Source: UBA1876 sp964515395 (GTDB lineage Bacteria > Synergistota > Synergistia > Synergistales > Thermovirgaceae). Taken from it: DNA of 64,000 nucleotides. The position numbers and the translations under genes were made by a program. Below, one piece after another: positions 26,127-33,274 of this stretch. The stretch lies in NCBI GenBank assembly GCA_964515395.1, contig CAZERC010000002.1, forward strand, positions 62,001 to 126,000. Reading direction: 5' to 3'. The notes beneath the pieces were generated by a model that did not search any database, had not been told where the DNA came from, and was given only the letters and a program-made list of their open reading frames with translations. The number at the start of each line of letters is the position of its first letter. The stretch's first letter is position 1.

Positions 26127-26355
26127 TGGTATCCGCCGCCAGTCGTCTGATTTCTTCCCACAGCTGCGTGATTTCGGCTTCCTCCGAGGGATCAAGCCTT
26201 TCAATGGCAAAACCGGCATGGACGAGAACGACGTCGCCGATGGCAGCATCGGGAAGCAGATCCGTCCGTATCTCCGTTTCCACAGGTCCAGCTGCGGCAA
26301 CAGCCGAATTGTCGTCGATCTTACGAACGATCTTGTGAGGTACTGCAAGACACAT
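26110..26355 (-). CDS. hypC: Hydrogenase maturation chaperone HypC
   Basis: Small chaperone of 81 residues that delivers the iron complex to the large subunit of NiFe hydrogenase. It has the obligatory N-terminal Met-Cys in MCLAVPHKIV, then AAIGDVVLVHAGFAIERLD, the HypC/HupF signature. GGAG precedes the ATG at 26355. First gene of the minus-strand hypCDE group. The 149-bp gap to the divergent nitrilase gene must contain both promoters; no convincing pair was identified. Confidence 0.95.
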   Translation of the reverse strand: MCLAVPHKIVRKIDDNSAVAAAGPVETEIRTDLLPDAAIGDVVLVHAGFAIERLDPSEEAEITQLWEEIRRLAADTNDPVR

Positions 26356-26504
26356 GTTGCGTTCTCCTTTCAGATGGCGAATAACCCTTGGGGTTCCATC
26401 ACAAGCGCCCATCATTTTAGCTCCATGGCCGGAAAAGCGAAAGTATACCGCCATGACGTCAGTTGTTCGAAGCATCGGCATCATGTAGGCTTGTCGGGGA
26501 GGCG

Positions 26505-27308
26505 ATGCATAGCGTGGAAGGTCTTCATGTGGGACTTCTTCAACTGGGAGTATATCACGGGGATCCAGGCAAAAACCTGAAAAGAGCCTATGACAGGATC
26601 GAAAGGGCAGCAAGAGGAAAATGCCGGGTCCTGGTGTTGCCGGAACTCTGGAATGCCACGTGTCCCGTTTCGGATTCCAGGTCGATACTGGGTGAAAAGG
26701 ATGATTTCTTCCACAGTCTGCGCTCCCTCGCTGCACGCTACGAAACATGGATCGTTACAGGCAGCCTTGCGGTCTCGACCCTCCGCGGCAACAGAAACAG
26801 GTGCTATGTGTTTTCTCCCGATGGCGGGGAAGAAGTCATTTATGACAAGGTCCACCTGTATCCAGGGTTTAATGAGCCGAATATTCTCGAACCCGGCTCT
26901 TCACTGGGATTATTCCACATCGACGGAATCAAATGCGGCGTCATGATCTGTTTCGATATGGAATTCCCCGAGGTCGCCCGGGCGCTCGCAGAAAAAGGAG
27001 CGGTCCTCTTTTTTGTTCCCGGTGCCTGGAAGAGCCGGTACATCAGGTTGTGGAGGACCCTTCTGGTGGCCAGGGCCATCGAGAACCAGGTGTTCGTGGT
27101 GGGTGTGAACCGGTGCGACCGCAGTCCCCGGTTTGCCTTCGGAGGACAGAGTATGGTTGTAGATCCTTTTGGTGACGTCATGCTTCACATGGATGACAGC
27201 CCTCGTTATGAAAGCCTGCTTCTCGACCCGGGTTTGGTCGACAGGGCGAGGAAGGAACACTCTGTCTTTTCGTCGAGACGACCGGGGCTTTACAGAAAAT
27301 GGTTTTGA
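26505..27308 (+). CDS. Carbon-nitrogen hydrolase (nitrilase superfamily)
   Basis: Amidase of about 267 residues with the nitrilase Glu-Lys-Cys triad: Glu in VLPELWNAT, Lys in IYDKVHLYPGF, Cys in GVMICFDMEFPE. The fold-typical VARAIENQVFVVGVNRC and GQSMVVDPFGDVM follow. It is most like the omega-amidase/YafV-type or N-carbamoyl hydrolase branches, which act on deaminated glutamine or similar amides; the exact substrate is not decidable. The ATG at 26505 is only 2 nt from GGGGAGG, so the GTG at 26514 (11-nt spacing) is a serious alternative start. Divergent from hypCDE. Confidence 0.88.
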   Translation: MHSVEGLHVGLLQLGVYHGDPGKNLKRAYDRIERAARGKCRVLVLPELWNATCPVSDSRSILGEKDDFFHSLRSLAARYETWIVTGSLAVSTLRGNRNRCYVFSPDGGEEVIYDKVHLYPGFNEPNILEPGSSLGLFHIDGIKCGVMICFDMEFPEVARALAEKGAVLFFVPGAWKSRYIRLWRTLLVARAIENQVFVVGVNRCDRSPRFAFGGQSMVVDPFGDVMLHMDDSPRYESLLLDPGLVDRARKEHSVFSSRRPGLYRKWF

Positions 27309-27330
27309 CGGGTCAGCAGTTGTGCGGCAG

Positions 27331-27358
27331 TTGACCTTTTACCTGATAATAATATAAT
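27331..27358 (+). promoter_or_regulatory. Candidate upstream promoter for the NSS symporter
   Basis: TTGACC (27331-27336) and TATAAT (27353-27358) with 16-nt spacing, 212 bp before the symporter ATG. The 261-bp gap 27309-27569 contains this and a second promoter but no recognised gene. Confidence 0.55.
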
Positions 27359-27424
27359 CAACCTCAATCCGGAGAGCTTCGTGCTCTTGCAGAGCGGCGT
27401 CAATGAGCCCTGTAACACATCCCG

Positions 27425-27453
27425 TTGTCAAAGTAAAGTGTTTTGCCTATAAT
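27425..27453 (+). promoter_or_regulatory. Candidate proximal promoter for the NSS symporter
   Basis: TTGTCA (27425-27430) and a perfect TATAAT (27448-27453) spaced by 17 nt, 117 bp upstream of the symporter start. Transcription from here would leave a leader of about 110 nt with no recognised fold. Confidence 0.65.
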
Positions 27454-27569
27454 ATGAGACATAAAATGACAAGAGGATTATATGTATGGCGGGAGGGGGT
27501 GAGAGTCAGGATAGCTCGGGAGGTCTTTATCAAGAAAGAAAAGCCTGAAAATGAAGGAGGAAAGATATC

Positions 27570-28910
27570 ATGAGCAACGGAACTGAAAGGGAACAGTGGG
27601 GGTCCAAGATAGGATTTGTCCTCGCAGCGGCCGGCTCGGCCGTCGGACTCGGCAACATCTGGCGTTTCCCCTACATTACAGGCCAAAACGGTGGCGCAGC
27701 ATTCGTCGTAATTTATGTTGCCCTGATCTTCATCATCGGGTTTTCGGTCATGCTTGCAGAGATGGCCATCGGACGTAACGCCCAGCTGAATGCTGTGGGT
27801 TCCTTCAGGAAGCTCAAAGGCGGCATGTGGCCCATCGTCGGATGGATGGGAGTCATCGCGGGTTTCATTATACTCTCCTACTACGGTGTCATCGGGGGAT
27901 GGACCATATCCTACATTCTGAAATCCTTTACGGGATTGATGGATTTCGCCGCACAAGGGGAAGCCGGCCAGGTCTTCGGCTCCTTTGTCAGCAATATTCC
28001 TCAGGTAATCGGCTGGCAGCTGGTTTTCATGTTTGTCACTATCTTTGTCGTTTATAAAGGAATCGGCGGTGGTATCGAGAAGTGCTGCCGTGTGCTGATG
28101 CCTGCCCTTTTCATCCTGCTTCTTGTTTTGATCGTCAGGTCAGTGACACTGCCTGGAGCCGGTGAGGGCCTTTCGTTCTACCTGAAACCCGACTTCTCAA
28201 AAATGAATGCCGGTACTTTTGGAGCTGCCCTGGGACAGGCCTTTTTCTCGCTCTCACTCGGCATGGGTTGCATGATCACCTACGGGAGCTACCTGGGCAA
28301 GAAAGAAACCCTTCCCGGCGCCGCAGTGCAGGTCTGTTTCCTTGACACGATGGTGGCCCTCCTTGCCGGCCTTGTCATCTTCCCCGCCGTTTTCGCCTTC
28401 GGCGTTGATGCCGGAGCGGGAGCGGGATTGACGTTCATCACCCTTCCAAACGTCTTCGGCCAGATGCCGGGCGGCCCGATCTGGTCAGGGCTTTTCTTCC
28501 TGCTGCTTTTCGTCGCGGCCCTTACATCGGCCATTTCGCTGCTCGAGGTCGTTACGGCCTACATCATCGACGAGATAAAAATGCCCCGGCAGAAGGCAAC
28601 CATTATCGCTGGAATCCTCATCACCCTGTTGGGGATTCCCTCGGCGCTTGGGGTCGCCGGTATCATTCCGAAATTTGCCGGCAGGGACTTTCTTGATTCG
28701 GCGGACTTCCTTGCATCGAATGTCTTGCTGCCTTTGGGAGGACTCTTCATCGCCCTGTTCGTCGGCTGGGTCTGGACCGATGGAGCGAAAAAGGAAGTTA
28801 CGAACAACGGAAGTGCGCCTTTTGGTCTCTACGTCCCCTGGCTCTGGGTTTGCCGCCTGGTCGCGCCCATAGCCATTGCCTATATCTTCATCACCGGACT
28901 GAAGTGGTAA
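27570..28910 (+). CDS. Sodium-dependent amino-acid symporter of the NSS (SNF) family
   Basis: Polytopic inner-membrane transporter, 446 residues, about eleven hydrophobic segments, the short LeuT/MhsT/Tyt1 form. TM1 carries the unwound substrate and Na+ motif GFVLAAAGSAVGLGNIWRFP; TM2 has GGAAFVVIYV. TM6 has SFYLKP and the later FFSLSLGMGCMITYGSYL, and TM8 has LLLFVAALTSAISLLEV. GGAGG lies 5 nt before the ATG. It precedes the glycine-riboswitch-led glycine reductase operon but has its own promoters and terminator. Its substrate is probably an amino acid; glycine, alanine and aromatic residues are all plausible. Confidence 0.93.
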   Translation: MSNGTEREQWGSKIGFVLAAAGSAVGLGNIWRFPYITGQNGGAAFVVIYVALIFIIGFSVMLAEMAIGRNAQLNAVGSFRKLKGGMWPIVGWMGVIAGFIILSYYGVIGGWTISYILKSFTGLMDFAAQGEAGQVFGSFVSNIPQVIGWQLVFMFVTIFVVYKGIGGGIEKCCRVLMPALFILLLVLIVRSVTLPGAGEGLSFYLKPDFSKMNAGTFGAALGQAFFSLSLGMGCMITYGSYLGKKETLPGAAVQVCFLDTMVALLAGLVIFPAVFAFGVDAGAGAGLTFITLPNVFGQMPGGPIWSGLFFLLLFVAALTSAISLLEVVTAYIIDEIKMPRQKATIIAGILITLLGIPSALGVAGIIPKFAGRDFLDSADFLASNVLLPLGGLFIALFVGWVWTDGAKKEVTNNGSAPFGLYVPWLWVCRLVAPIAIAYIFITGLKW

Positions 28911-28940
28911 GCTGAAAGCTGTCTTGCACAGGACACAGCG

Positions 28941-28982
28941 GAAAACGGGGCGGATCAACTTGGTCCGCCCCGTTTTCTTTTG
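28941..28982 (+). terminator. Rho-independent terminator after the NSS symporter
   Basis: Perfect 14-bp stem (28941-28954 with 28964-28977), 9-nt loop, then a T-rich tail. It isolates the symporter transcript from the following glycine reductase leader. Confidence 0.88.
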
Positions 28983-28984
28983 AA

Positions 28985-29013
28985 TTGACCATTTCGGGGG
29001 TTCATGCCAAAAT
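28985..29013 (+). promoter_or_regulatory. Candidate promoter of the glycine reductase operon
   Basis: TTGACC (28985-28990) and CAAAAT (29008-29013) with 17-nt spacing lie just after the preceding terminator and about 25 nt before the P1 stem of the glycine riboswitch. The -10 is only a four of six match, so this is tentative, but the position is what a riboswitch leader needs. Confidence 0.5.
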
Positions 29014-29037
29014 ATAGCCGTGATAGCTCGGATGAAG

Positions 29038-29237
29038 GCTGCAAGAGAGACTCCGGAAAACGTTCGGAGCGCCGAAGGTGCAACCTTTTCCCCAAAGGGA
29101 AGAGGGAAACTCTCAGGCGGAAGGATTGCAGCTGGACGATTCTCTGGACACGGCGCATATTCGTGCTCCCCGAGTACGAAGTTTTTGGTCATCAGCCGGC
29201 AGGACAGAGAACCCACCTATTCCGGGAATAGGGGGGT
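29038..29237 (+). ncRNA. Glycine riboswitch with degenerate second aptamer, upstream of grdX
   Basis: Aptamer 1 has a 7-bp P1 (GCTGCAA 29038-29044 with TTGCAGC 29126-29132). It carries the conserved glycine-aptamer core GCGCCGAAGGTGCAACC (29069-29084 region), the P3 hairpin CTCCG/CGGAG, and AAACTCTCAGGCGGAAGGA (29107-29125). A second, poorly conserved module is closed by TTCTCTG (29140-29146) and CAGAGAA (29204-29210) and lacks a recognisable GCCGAAG core. Right after it, 29211-29222 can pair with 29226-29237, burying the grdX Shine-Dalgarno AGGGGGG (29230-29236). Glycine binding probably activates translation of the glycine reductase operon (inference from known glycine riboswitches). Confidence 0.9.
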
Positions 29238-29242
29238 CTGTT

Positions 29243-29644
29243 TTGATCAACCGGTACGTTCTTTTGACCAACAATCCGACTTTTGCGCCCAAAAAGGGCG
29301 TCGACCTCGAAATGGTAAGGGGAGGCGCTGTCGATGTATTTCATCGAGCAAAGCGATGTATACTTCGAGGTTGCCGACTTCTGAACCATCCACTGTATGG
29401 AAACTTTACACCACAACAACAGCCCTTCCGGTCGTTGCTCTTGAGTCGTCCCGGCCTGGGACACGAGGCAAGGACCGACAGTTCTTCCTATGAATTGATC
29501 CAGACGGCACTGGAACGTTACGGTTCCCGCATTCACAATCTCCCAAAACCGGAAGATTATCCTCAAAACATGCGTGCTGATTACGCCTATCTTGACAGGA
29601 CACTGATGCAAGATGTTCTCCAGTCATATTGCGGGCGTGTGTGA
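29243..29644 (+). CDS. grdX: GrdX, glycine reductase operon protein of unknown function
   Basis: A 133-residue protein that commonly opens glycine and betaine reductase operons; its role is not established. Recognisable are YVLLTNNPTFAPK at the start, GCRLLNHPLYGNFTPQQQPFR (the LLTHPLSG..KPNETPY motif of the family) and the C-terminal DYAYLDRTLMQDVL. The TTG at 29243 is the best start: AGGGGGG ends 6 nt upstream and the family N-terminus begins there. The frame is open further upstream only through riboswitch sequence. The SD lies within a hairpin, so expression is probably under riboswitch control. Confidence 0.85.
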   Translation: MINRYVLLTNNPTFAPKKGVDLEMVRGGAVDVFHRAKRCILRGCRLLNHPLYGNFTPQQQPFRSLLLSRPGLGHEARTDSSSYELIQTALERYGSRIHNLPKPEDYPQNMRADYAYLDRTLMQDVLQSYCGRV

Positions 29645-29694
29645 GTGTCACTTGAAACAATTCCTGCAGGATTTCACGAAAGGAGGTGAAAAGA

Positions 29695-30012
29695 ATGATA
29701 GAGGTGAACAAGGACAATTTTGAGGAAGAAGTACTCAAAAGTGATGTCCCCGTCGTCGTCGACCTTTGGGGACCAAAATGCGGCCCTTGCCTGTCTCTTA
29801 TGCCGCAGATCGAGGAACTCGCAAAAGAGTATGAGGGCAAGGTCAAATTCTGCAAGCTCAATGTTGCGGAAAACCGCAGACTTGTTATATCCCTGAAAGT
29901 TATGGGTGTCCCAACTTTCCTGTATTACAAGGACGGCGAAGTCGTCGACCGGGTGACGGGAGGTGAAGCGACGGCGGAAAAAATCCGTGAGAAAACGGAA
30001 AAACTCCTGTAG
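29695..30012 (+). CDS. trxA: Thioredoxin of the glycine reductase operon
   Basis: Small redox protein of 105 residues that re-reduces the selenoprotein GrdA after each turnover. The active site is WGPKCGPCLSLMPQIEELA with the CGPC pair; the Trp-Gly-Pro-Lys start instead of WAPWC is typical of grd-linked thioredoxins. The cis-Pro loop is GVPTFLYYKDGE. AAAGGAGGTG is 8 nt from the ATG at 29695. A thioredoxin reductase, which would be needed, is not in the window. Confidence 0.92.
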   Translation: MIEVNKDNFEEEVLKSDVPVVVDLWGPKCGPCLSLMPQIEELAKEYEGKVKFCKLNVAENRRLVISLKVMGVPTFLYYKDGEVVDRVTGGEATAEKIREKTEKLL

Positions 30013-30060
30013 AAGCCGATAATATGGGAGACCCTTCAACATGAAAGGGGGGAAACGGGT

Positions 30061-31347
30061 TTGAAGCTGAAATTGCGAAAAGTGAATGTCACGAACGTCG
30101 AATGGGGTGAAAAGACCCGTGTTGAAGCGGGGACACTCTATGTCAACAAGCAGGAAATCCTTGACCTCGTCTCCAAAGATGTACGTTTCAAAAGTGTTTC
30201 CGTGGAACTGGCGAGGCCCGGTGAAAGCGTCAGAATCATTCCGGTAAAGGATGCCGTGGAGCCGCGTTGCAAAAGGGAAGGGGAAAACGATGTCTTTCCC
30301 GGATTCATTGGCGATGTCGACAGCGTCGGAGAAGGTGAAACTGTGACCCTTTCCGGAGCGGCAGTGCTTACATGCGGGAAGATCGTCGGTTTCCAGGAAG
30401 GTATTGTCGACATGACCGGCCCCGGGGCGGAATATACGCCCTTTTCGAAGACCCGCAACGTCGTTCTTGTATTCGAGCCTGTGGATGACCTCGAAAAGCA
30501 TGAATACGAGGCGGCCTGCAGGATAGCCGGCTTAAAGACGGCTCATTACCTGGCAAAAAGTGCGGTCGACGTGGAACCCGATGAAACTGAAACCTACGAA
30601 TTGCCGGATTTTGCCCAGGCCATGACTTCCCATCCGGGACTGCCCAAAGTGGCATATCTTTACATGTTGCAGTCCCAGGGGCTTCTCCATGATACTTATG
30701 TGTACGGCGTCGATGTGAAAAGAATCATTCCGACGCTCATCCACCCGAATGAGGTCATCGATGGCGCTATCGTTTCGGGCAACTGTGTTTCGGCCTGCGA
30801 CAAGAACAGCACATTCGCCCATCAGAACAACCCTGTCATCAAGGGGATGTATGCACGTCACGGCAAGGATTTCAATTTTGTCGGCTGCATTATTACCAAT
30901 GAGAATACGACACTTGCCGACAAGAAACGCAGCTCTTCCTATGCGGTGAAACTGGCGAAGATGCTAGGAGTCCAGGGCCTTGTCATTTCCGAGGAAGGAT
31001 TCGGAAATCCCGACACAGATCTGATAATGAACTGCCGGAAGGCGGAACAGGCCGGTGTCAGGACAGTTCTGCTGACCGACGAATACGCTGGAAGGGACGG
31101 TGCAAGCCAATCACTTGCCGATGCCTGTCCAGAAGCTGATGCTGTCGTTACGGGTGCGAACGCCAATGAGACGATCGTTTTACCGAAGCTCGAGAAGATC
31201 ATAGGACTCAAGGAAAGCGCTGATGTAATTGCCGGAGGTTTCGACGGCTCGCTCCGCGAAGATGGTTCCATCGAGGTCGAAATCCAGGCCATTACAGGAG
31301 CCACGAGTGAACTTGGATTGAGCAAAATATCCGCTTACACAATCTGA
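30061..31347 (+). CDS. grdE: Glycine reductase component B, pro-protein GrdE
   Basis: Precursor of the 25- and 22-kDa subunits of substrate-specific protein B, which forms a Schiff base with glycine; 428 residues. The self-cleavage motif GNCVSACDKNST is present, with the Cys that becomes the pyruvoyl group at residue 242, the position reported for Clostridium sticklandii. Other conserved blocks are ARPGESVRIIPVKDAVEPR and GFQEGIVDMTGPGAEYTPFS. The start is TTG at 30061, where family similarity begins, with AGGGGGG upstream. It acts together with GrdB. Confidence 0.96.
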   Translation: MKLKLRKVNVTNVEWGEKTRVEAGTLYVNKQEILDLVSKDVRFKSVSVELARPGESVRIIPVKDAVEPRCKREGENDVFPGFIGDVDSVGEGETVTLSGAAVLTCGKIVGFQEGIVDMTGPGAEYTPFSKTRNVVLVFEPVDDLEKHEYEAACRIAGLKTAHYLAKSAVDVEPDETETYELPDFAQAMTSHPGLPKVAYLYMLQSQGLLHDTYVYGVDVKRIIPTLIHPNEVIDGAIVSGNCVSACDKNSTFAHQNNPVIKGMYARHGKDFNFVGCIITNENTTLADKKRSSSYAVKLAKMLGVQGLVISEEGFGNPDTDLIMNCRKAEQAGVRTVLLTDEYAGRDGASQSLADACPEADAVVTGANANETIVLPKLEKIIGLKESADVIAGGFDGSLREDGSIEVEIQAITGATSELGLSKISAYTI

Positions 31348-31370
31348 TATGAAAACAGGAGGTGACGTTC

Positions 31371-31847
31371 ATGGGCAAGCTTTCGGGCAAAAAACTGATT
31401 CTTCTCGGTGAACGGGACGGCGTTGCCGGACCCGCCATGGAGGAAAGCCTGAAAAATTGCGGCGCCGAAGTGGCTTTCTCGGTCACCGAGTGCTTCGTCT
31501 GAACCGCCGCCGGAGCCATGGACCTGCAGAACCAGCAGCGCGTCAAGGATGCTGCTGACAAGTTCGGACCGGAGAACATCGTCGTTATCCTGGGCTCTTC
31601 CGATGCGGAAGGCGCAGAGATTTACGCAGAAACGGTTACGAACGGAGATCCGACATTCGCAGGTCCCTTGGCCGGAGCCCCGTTGGGGCTCGCCGTGTAT
31701 CACATACTCGAGCCGGAAATTAAGGAAGAGGCCGACCAGGCCGTTTGGGAAGACCAGATCGGTATGATGGAAATGGTCCTTGATGGTGAAGCCCTTGCCG
31801 AAGCCGTGAAGGGAATTCGTGAACAGTACAGCAAGTATACATTGTAA
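31371..31847 (+). CDS. grdA: Glycine reductase selenoprotein A (GrdA), in-frame TGA = selenocysteine 44
   Basis: Small selenoprotein that accepts the carboxymethyl group from GrdB as a carboxymethyl-selenoether and passes it to protein C; 158 residues. TGA at 31500-31502 is codon 44, in the context TECFV-Sec-TAAGAMDLQNQQ, exactly the GrdA redox site with Cys41 and Sec44. Similarity continues through the whole downstream part to GEALAEAVKGIREQYSKYTL, so the TGA is decoded, not a stop. GGAGG precedes the ATG at 31371. Requires SelA, SelB, SelC and SelD, which are not in the window. Confidence 0.97.
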
Positions 31848-31879
31848 AACAAGACGAATCCAGGAAAGGGGGTGGGTAG

Positions 31880-33187
31880 ATGGCCTTTAAAGTCGTTCAT
31901 TACATCAACCAGTTTTTTGCCGGAATCGGGGGCGAGGAAAAAGCAAATATCCCGCCCGAGGCCAGAAACGGGGCTGTAGGCCCCGGAATGGCCTTGAATC
32001 AGGCCTTCGGTGGCGATGCCGAAGTGGTCGGGACAATCATCTGCGGCGATTCCTACTTTGCCGATAACATCGAGAAAGCCCGGCAGGAGATTCTGGAACT
32101 GGTGAAACAATTTGAAGCCGACGGGCTTGTCGCAGGGCCGGCCTTCAATGCGGGCCGTTACGGAACGGCCTGTGGCGACGTTTGCGAGACCGTTGGAAAG
32201 GAACTTTCGATACCCGCGGTCACCGGAATGTACACGGAAAACCCCGGTGTCGACATGTACAGGAAATCGACATATATCGTCGAAACGGCAGACAGCGCCA
32301 GGGGGATGAAAAACGCCGTACCGGTGATGGCACGCATCCTTCTCAAGCAACTCAAGGGTGAACCACTGGGGAAACCCGAGGAAGAAGGCTATATTCCAAG
32401 AGGGATTCGGGTCAATTTCTTCGCGGAAAAAATCGGTGCCGAAAGAGCCCTTGAAATGCTCGTCAAAAAGCTCAAAGGCGAACCCTTCACGACGGAGTAT
32501 CCCATGCCGGCCTTTGACAGGGTGCCGCCGAATCCGCCTATTGAGGACATGTCGCAGGCGACGGTCGCCCTTGTGACGTCGGGCGGCATTGTCCCGAAAG
32601 GGAATCCCGACCATATCGAGGCTTCCAGTGCGTCGAAATATGGCGAATACAGCCTGGAAGGCATGGAGAGCATCTCGGCCGAAACCCATGAGACGGCCCA
32701 CGGCGGCTATGATCCAACCTATGCGAACGACGATCCGAACAGGGTGCTCCCTGTTGATGCCATGCGTGAATTGGCCAATGAAGGTGTCATTGGGAGATTT
32801 CACGAAACCTACTACAGCACTGTCGGGAACGGGACGTCAGTTGACAACGCATCGCGTTACGGAAGTGAAATCGCCCAGAAGCTCAAGGACCACAATGTAG
32901 ATGCCGTCATCGTTACATCCACCTGAGGAACCTGTACTCGTTGCGGTGCAACGATTGTAAAGGAAATTGAACGAGCGGGGCTTCCGGTGGCGCACGTATG
33001 CACCATCGTCCCCATTTCGCTGACGGTTGGGGCAAACAGGATCATTCCCGCCGTTGCCATTCCGCATCCTTTGGGAGATCCCGAAAAGACACCGGCTGAA
33101 GAAAAGAAACTGCGAAAGGCTCTTGTGAAAAAAGCGCTTCTCGCGATGCAGACGCCGGTAGACGAACAGACAGTATTCAATGAATAA
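31880..33187 (+). CDS. grdB: Glycine reductase component B selenoprotein GrdB, in-frame TGA = selenocysteine 349
   Basis: The 47-kDa subunit of protein B; with GrdE-derived subunits it activates glycine and transfers the carboxymethyl group to GrdA. It begins FKVVHYINQFFAGIGGEEKA and has GVDMYRKSTYIVETADSARG and VRFHETYYSTVGNGTSV-like segments (GRFHETYYSTVGNGT). TGA at 32924-32926 is codon 349 in VIVTST-Sec-GTCTRCGAT. The downstream part, through VAHVCTIVPISLTVGANRI to HPLGDPE, is fully conserved, giving 435 residues in total. A 7-bp hairpin 11 nt after the TGA is a likely SECIS. GGGGGTGG-type SD precedes the ATG. Confidence 0.97.
32938..32954 (+). promoter_or_regulatory. Candidate bacterial SECIS hairpin of grdB
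   Basis: TCGTTGC (32938-32944), loop GGT (32945-32947), GCAACGA (32948-32954): a perfect 7-bp stem whose G-U-containing loop lies 19-21 nt after the Sec TGA, within the distance SelB uses. It is inside the coding sequence for the GTCTRCGAT segment. No equally clear hairpin was found behind the grdA TGA (a weaker one lies at 31533-31557). Confidence 0.6.
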
Positions 33188-33203
33188 GCATGCTTGATTG
33201 ACG

Positions 33204-33238
33204 GCAGGGCCCGGTTCCTGCAGGGGACCGGGCCCTGC
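33204..33238 (+). other. GC-rich intercistronic hairpin between grdB and grdC
   Basis: Arms 33204-33218 and 33224-33238 pair over 15 positions with a single G-U pair, loop TGCAG. There is no U tail, so it is not a standard terminator. It may set the ratio of grdB to grdC transcripts by RNA stabilisation or partial attenuation. Confidence 0.75.
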
Positions 33239-33274
33239 AGAACAAGAGTGTATTGCGTGGAGGAGGAAAGGGTT

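Noticed and set aside
31371..31502. grdA read as a truncated gene or frameshift because of the TGA
   Set aside because: The TGA is exactly at the known selenocysteine position and both sides are conserved in the same frame, so it is recoding, not damage.
32987..33187. Separate small gene starting at an internal ATG after the grdB TGA
   Set aside because: This is the C-terminus of GrdB downstream of Sec349; the TGA-containing frame is continuous and conserved.
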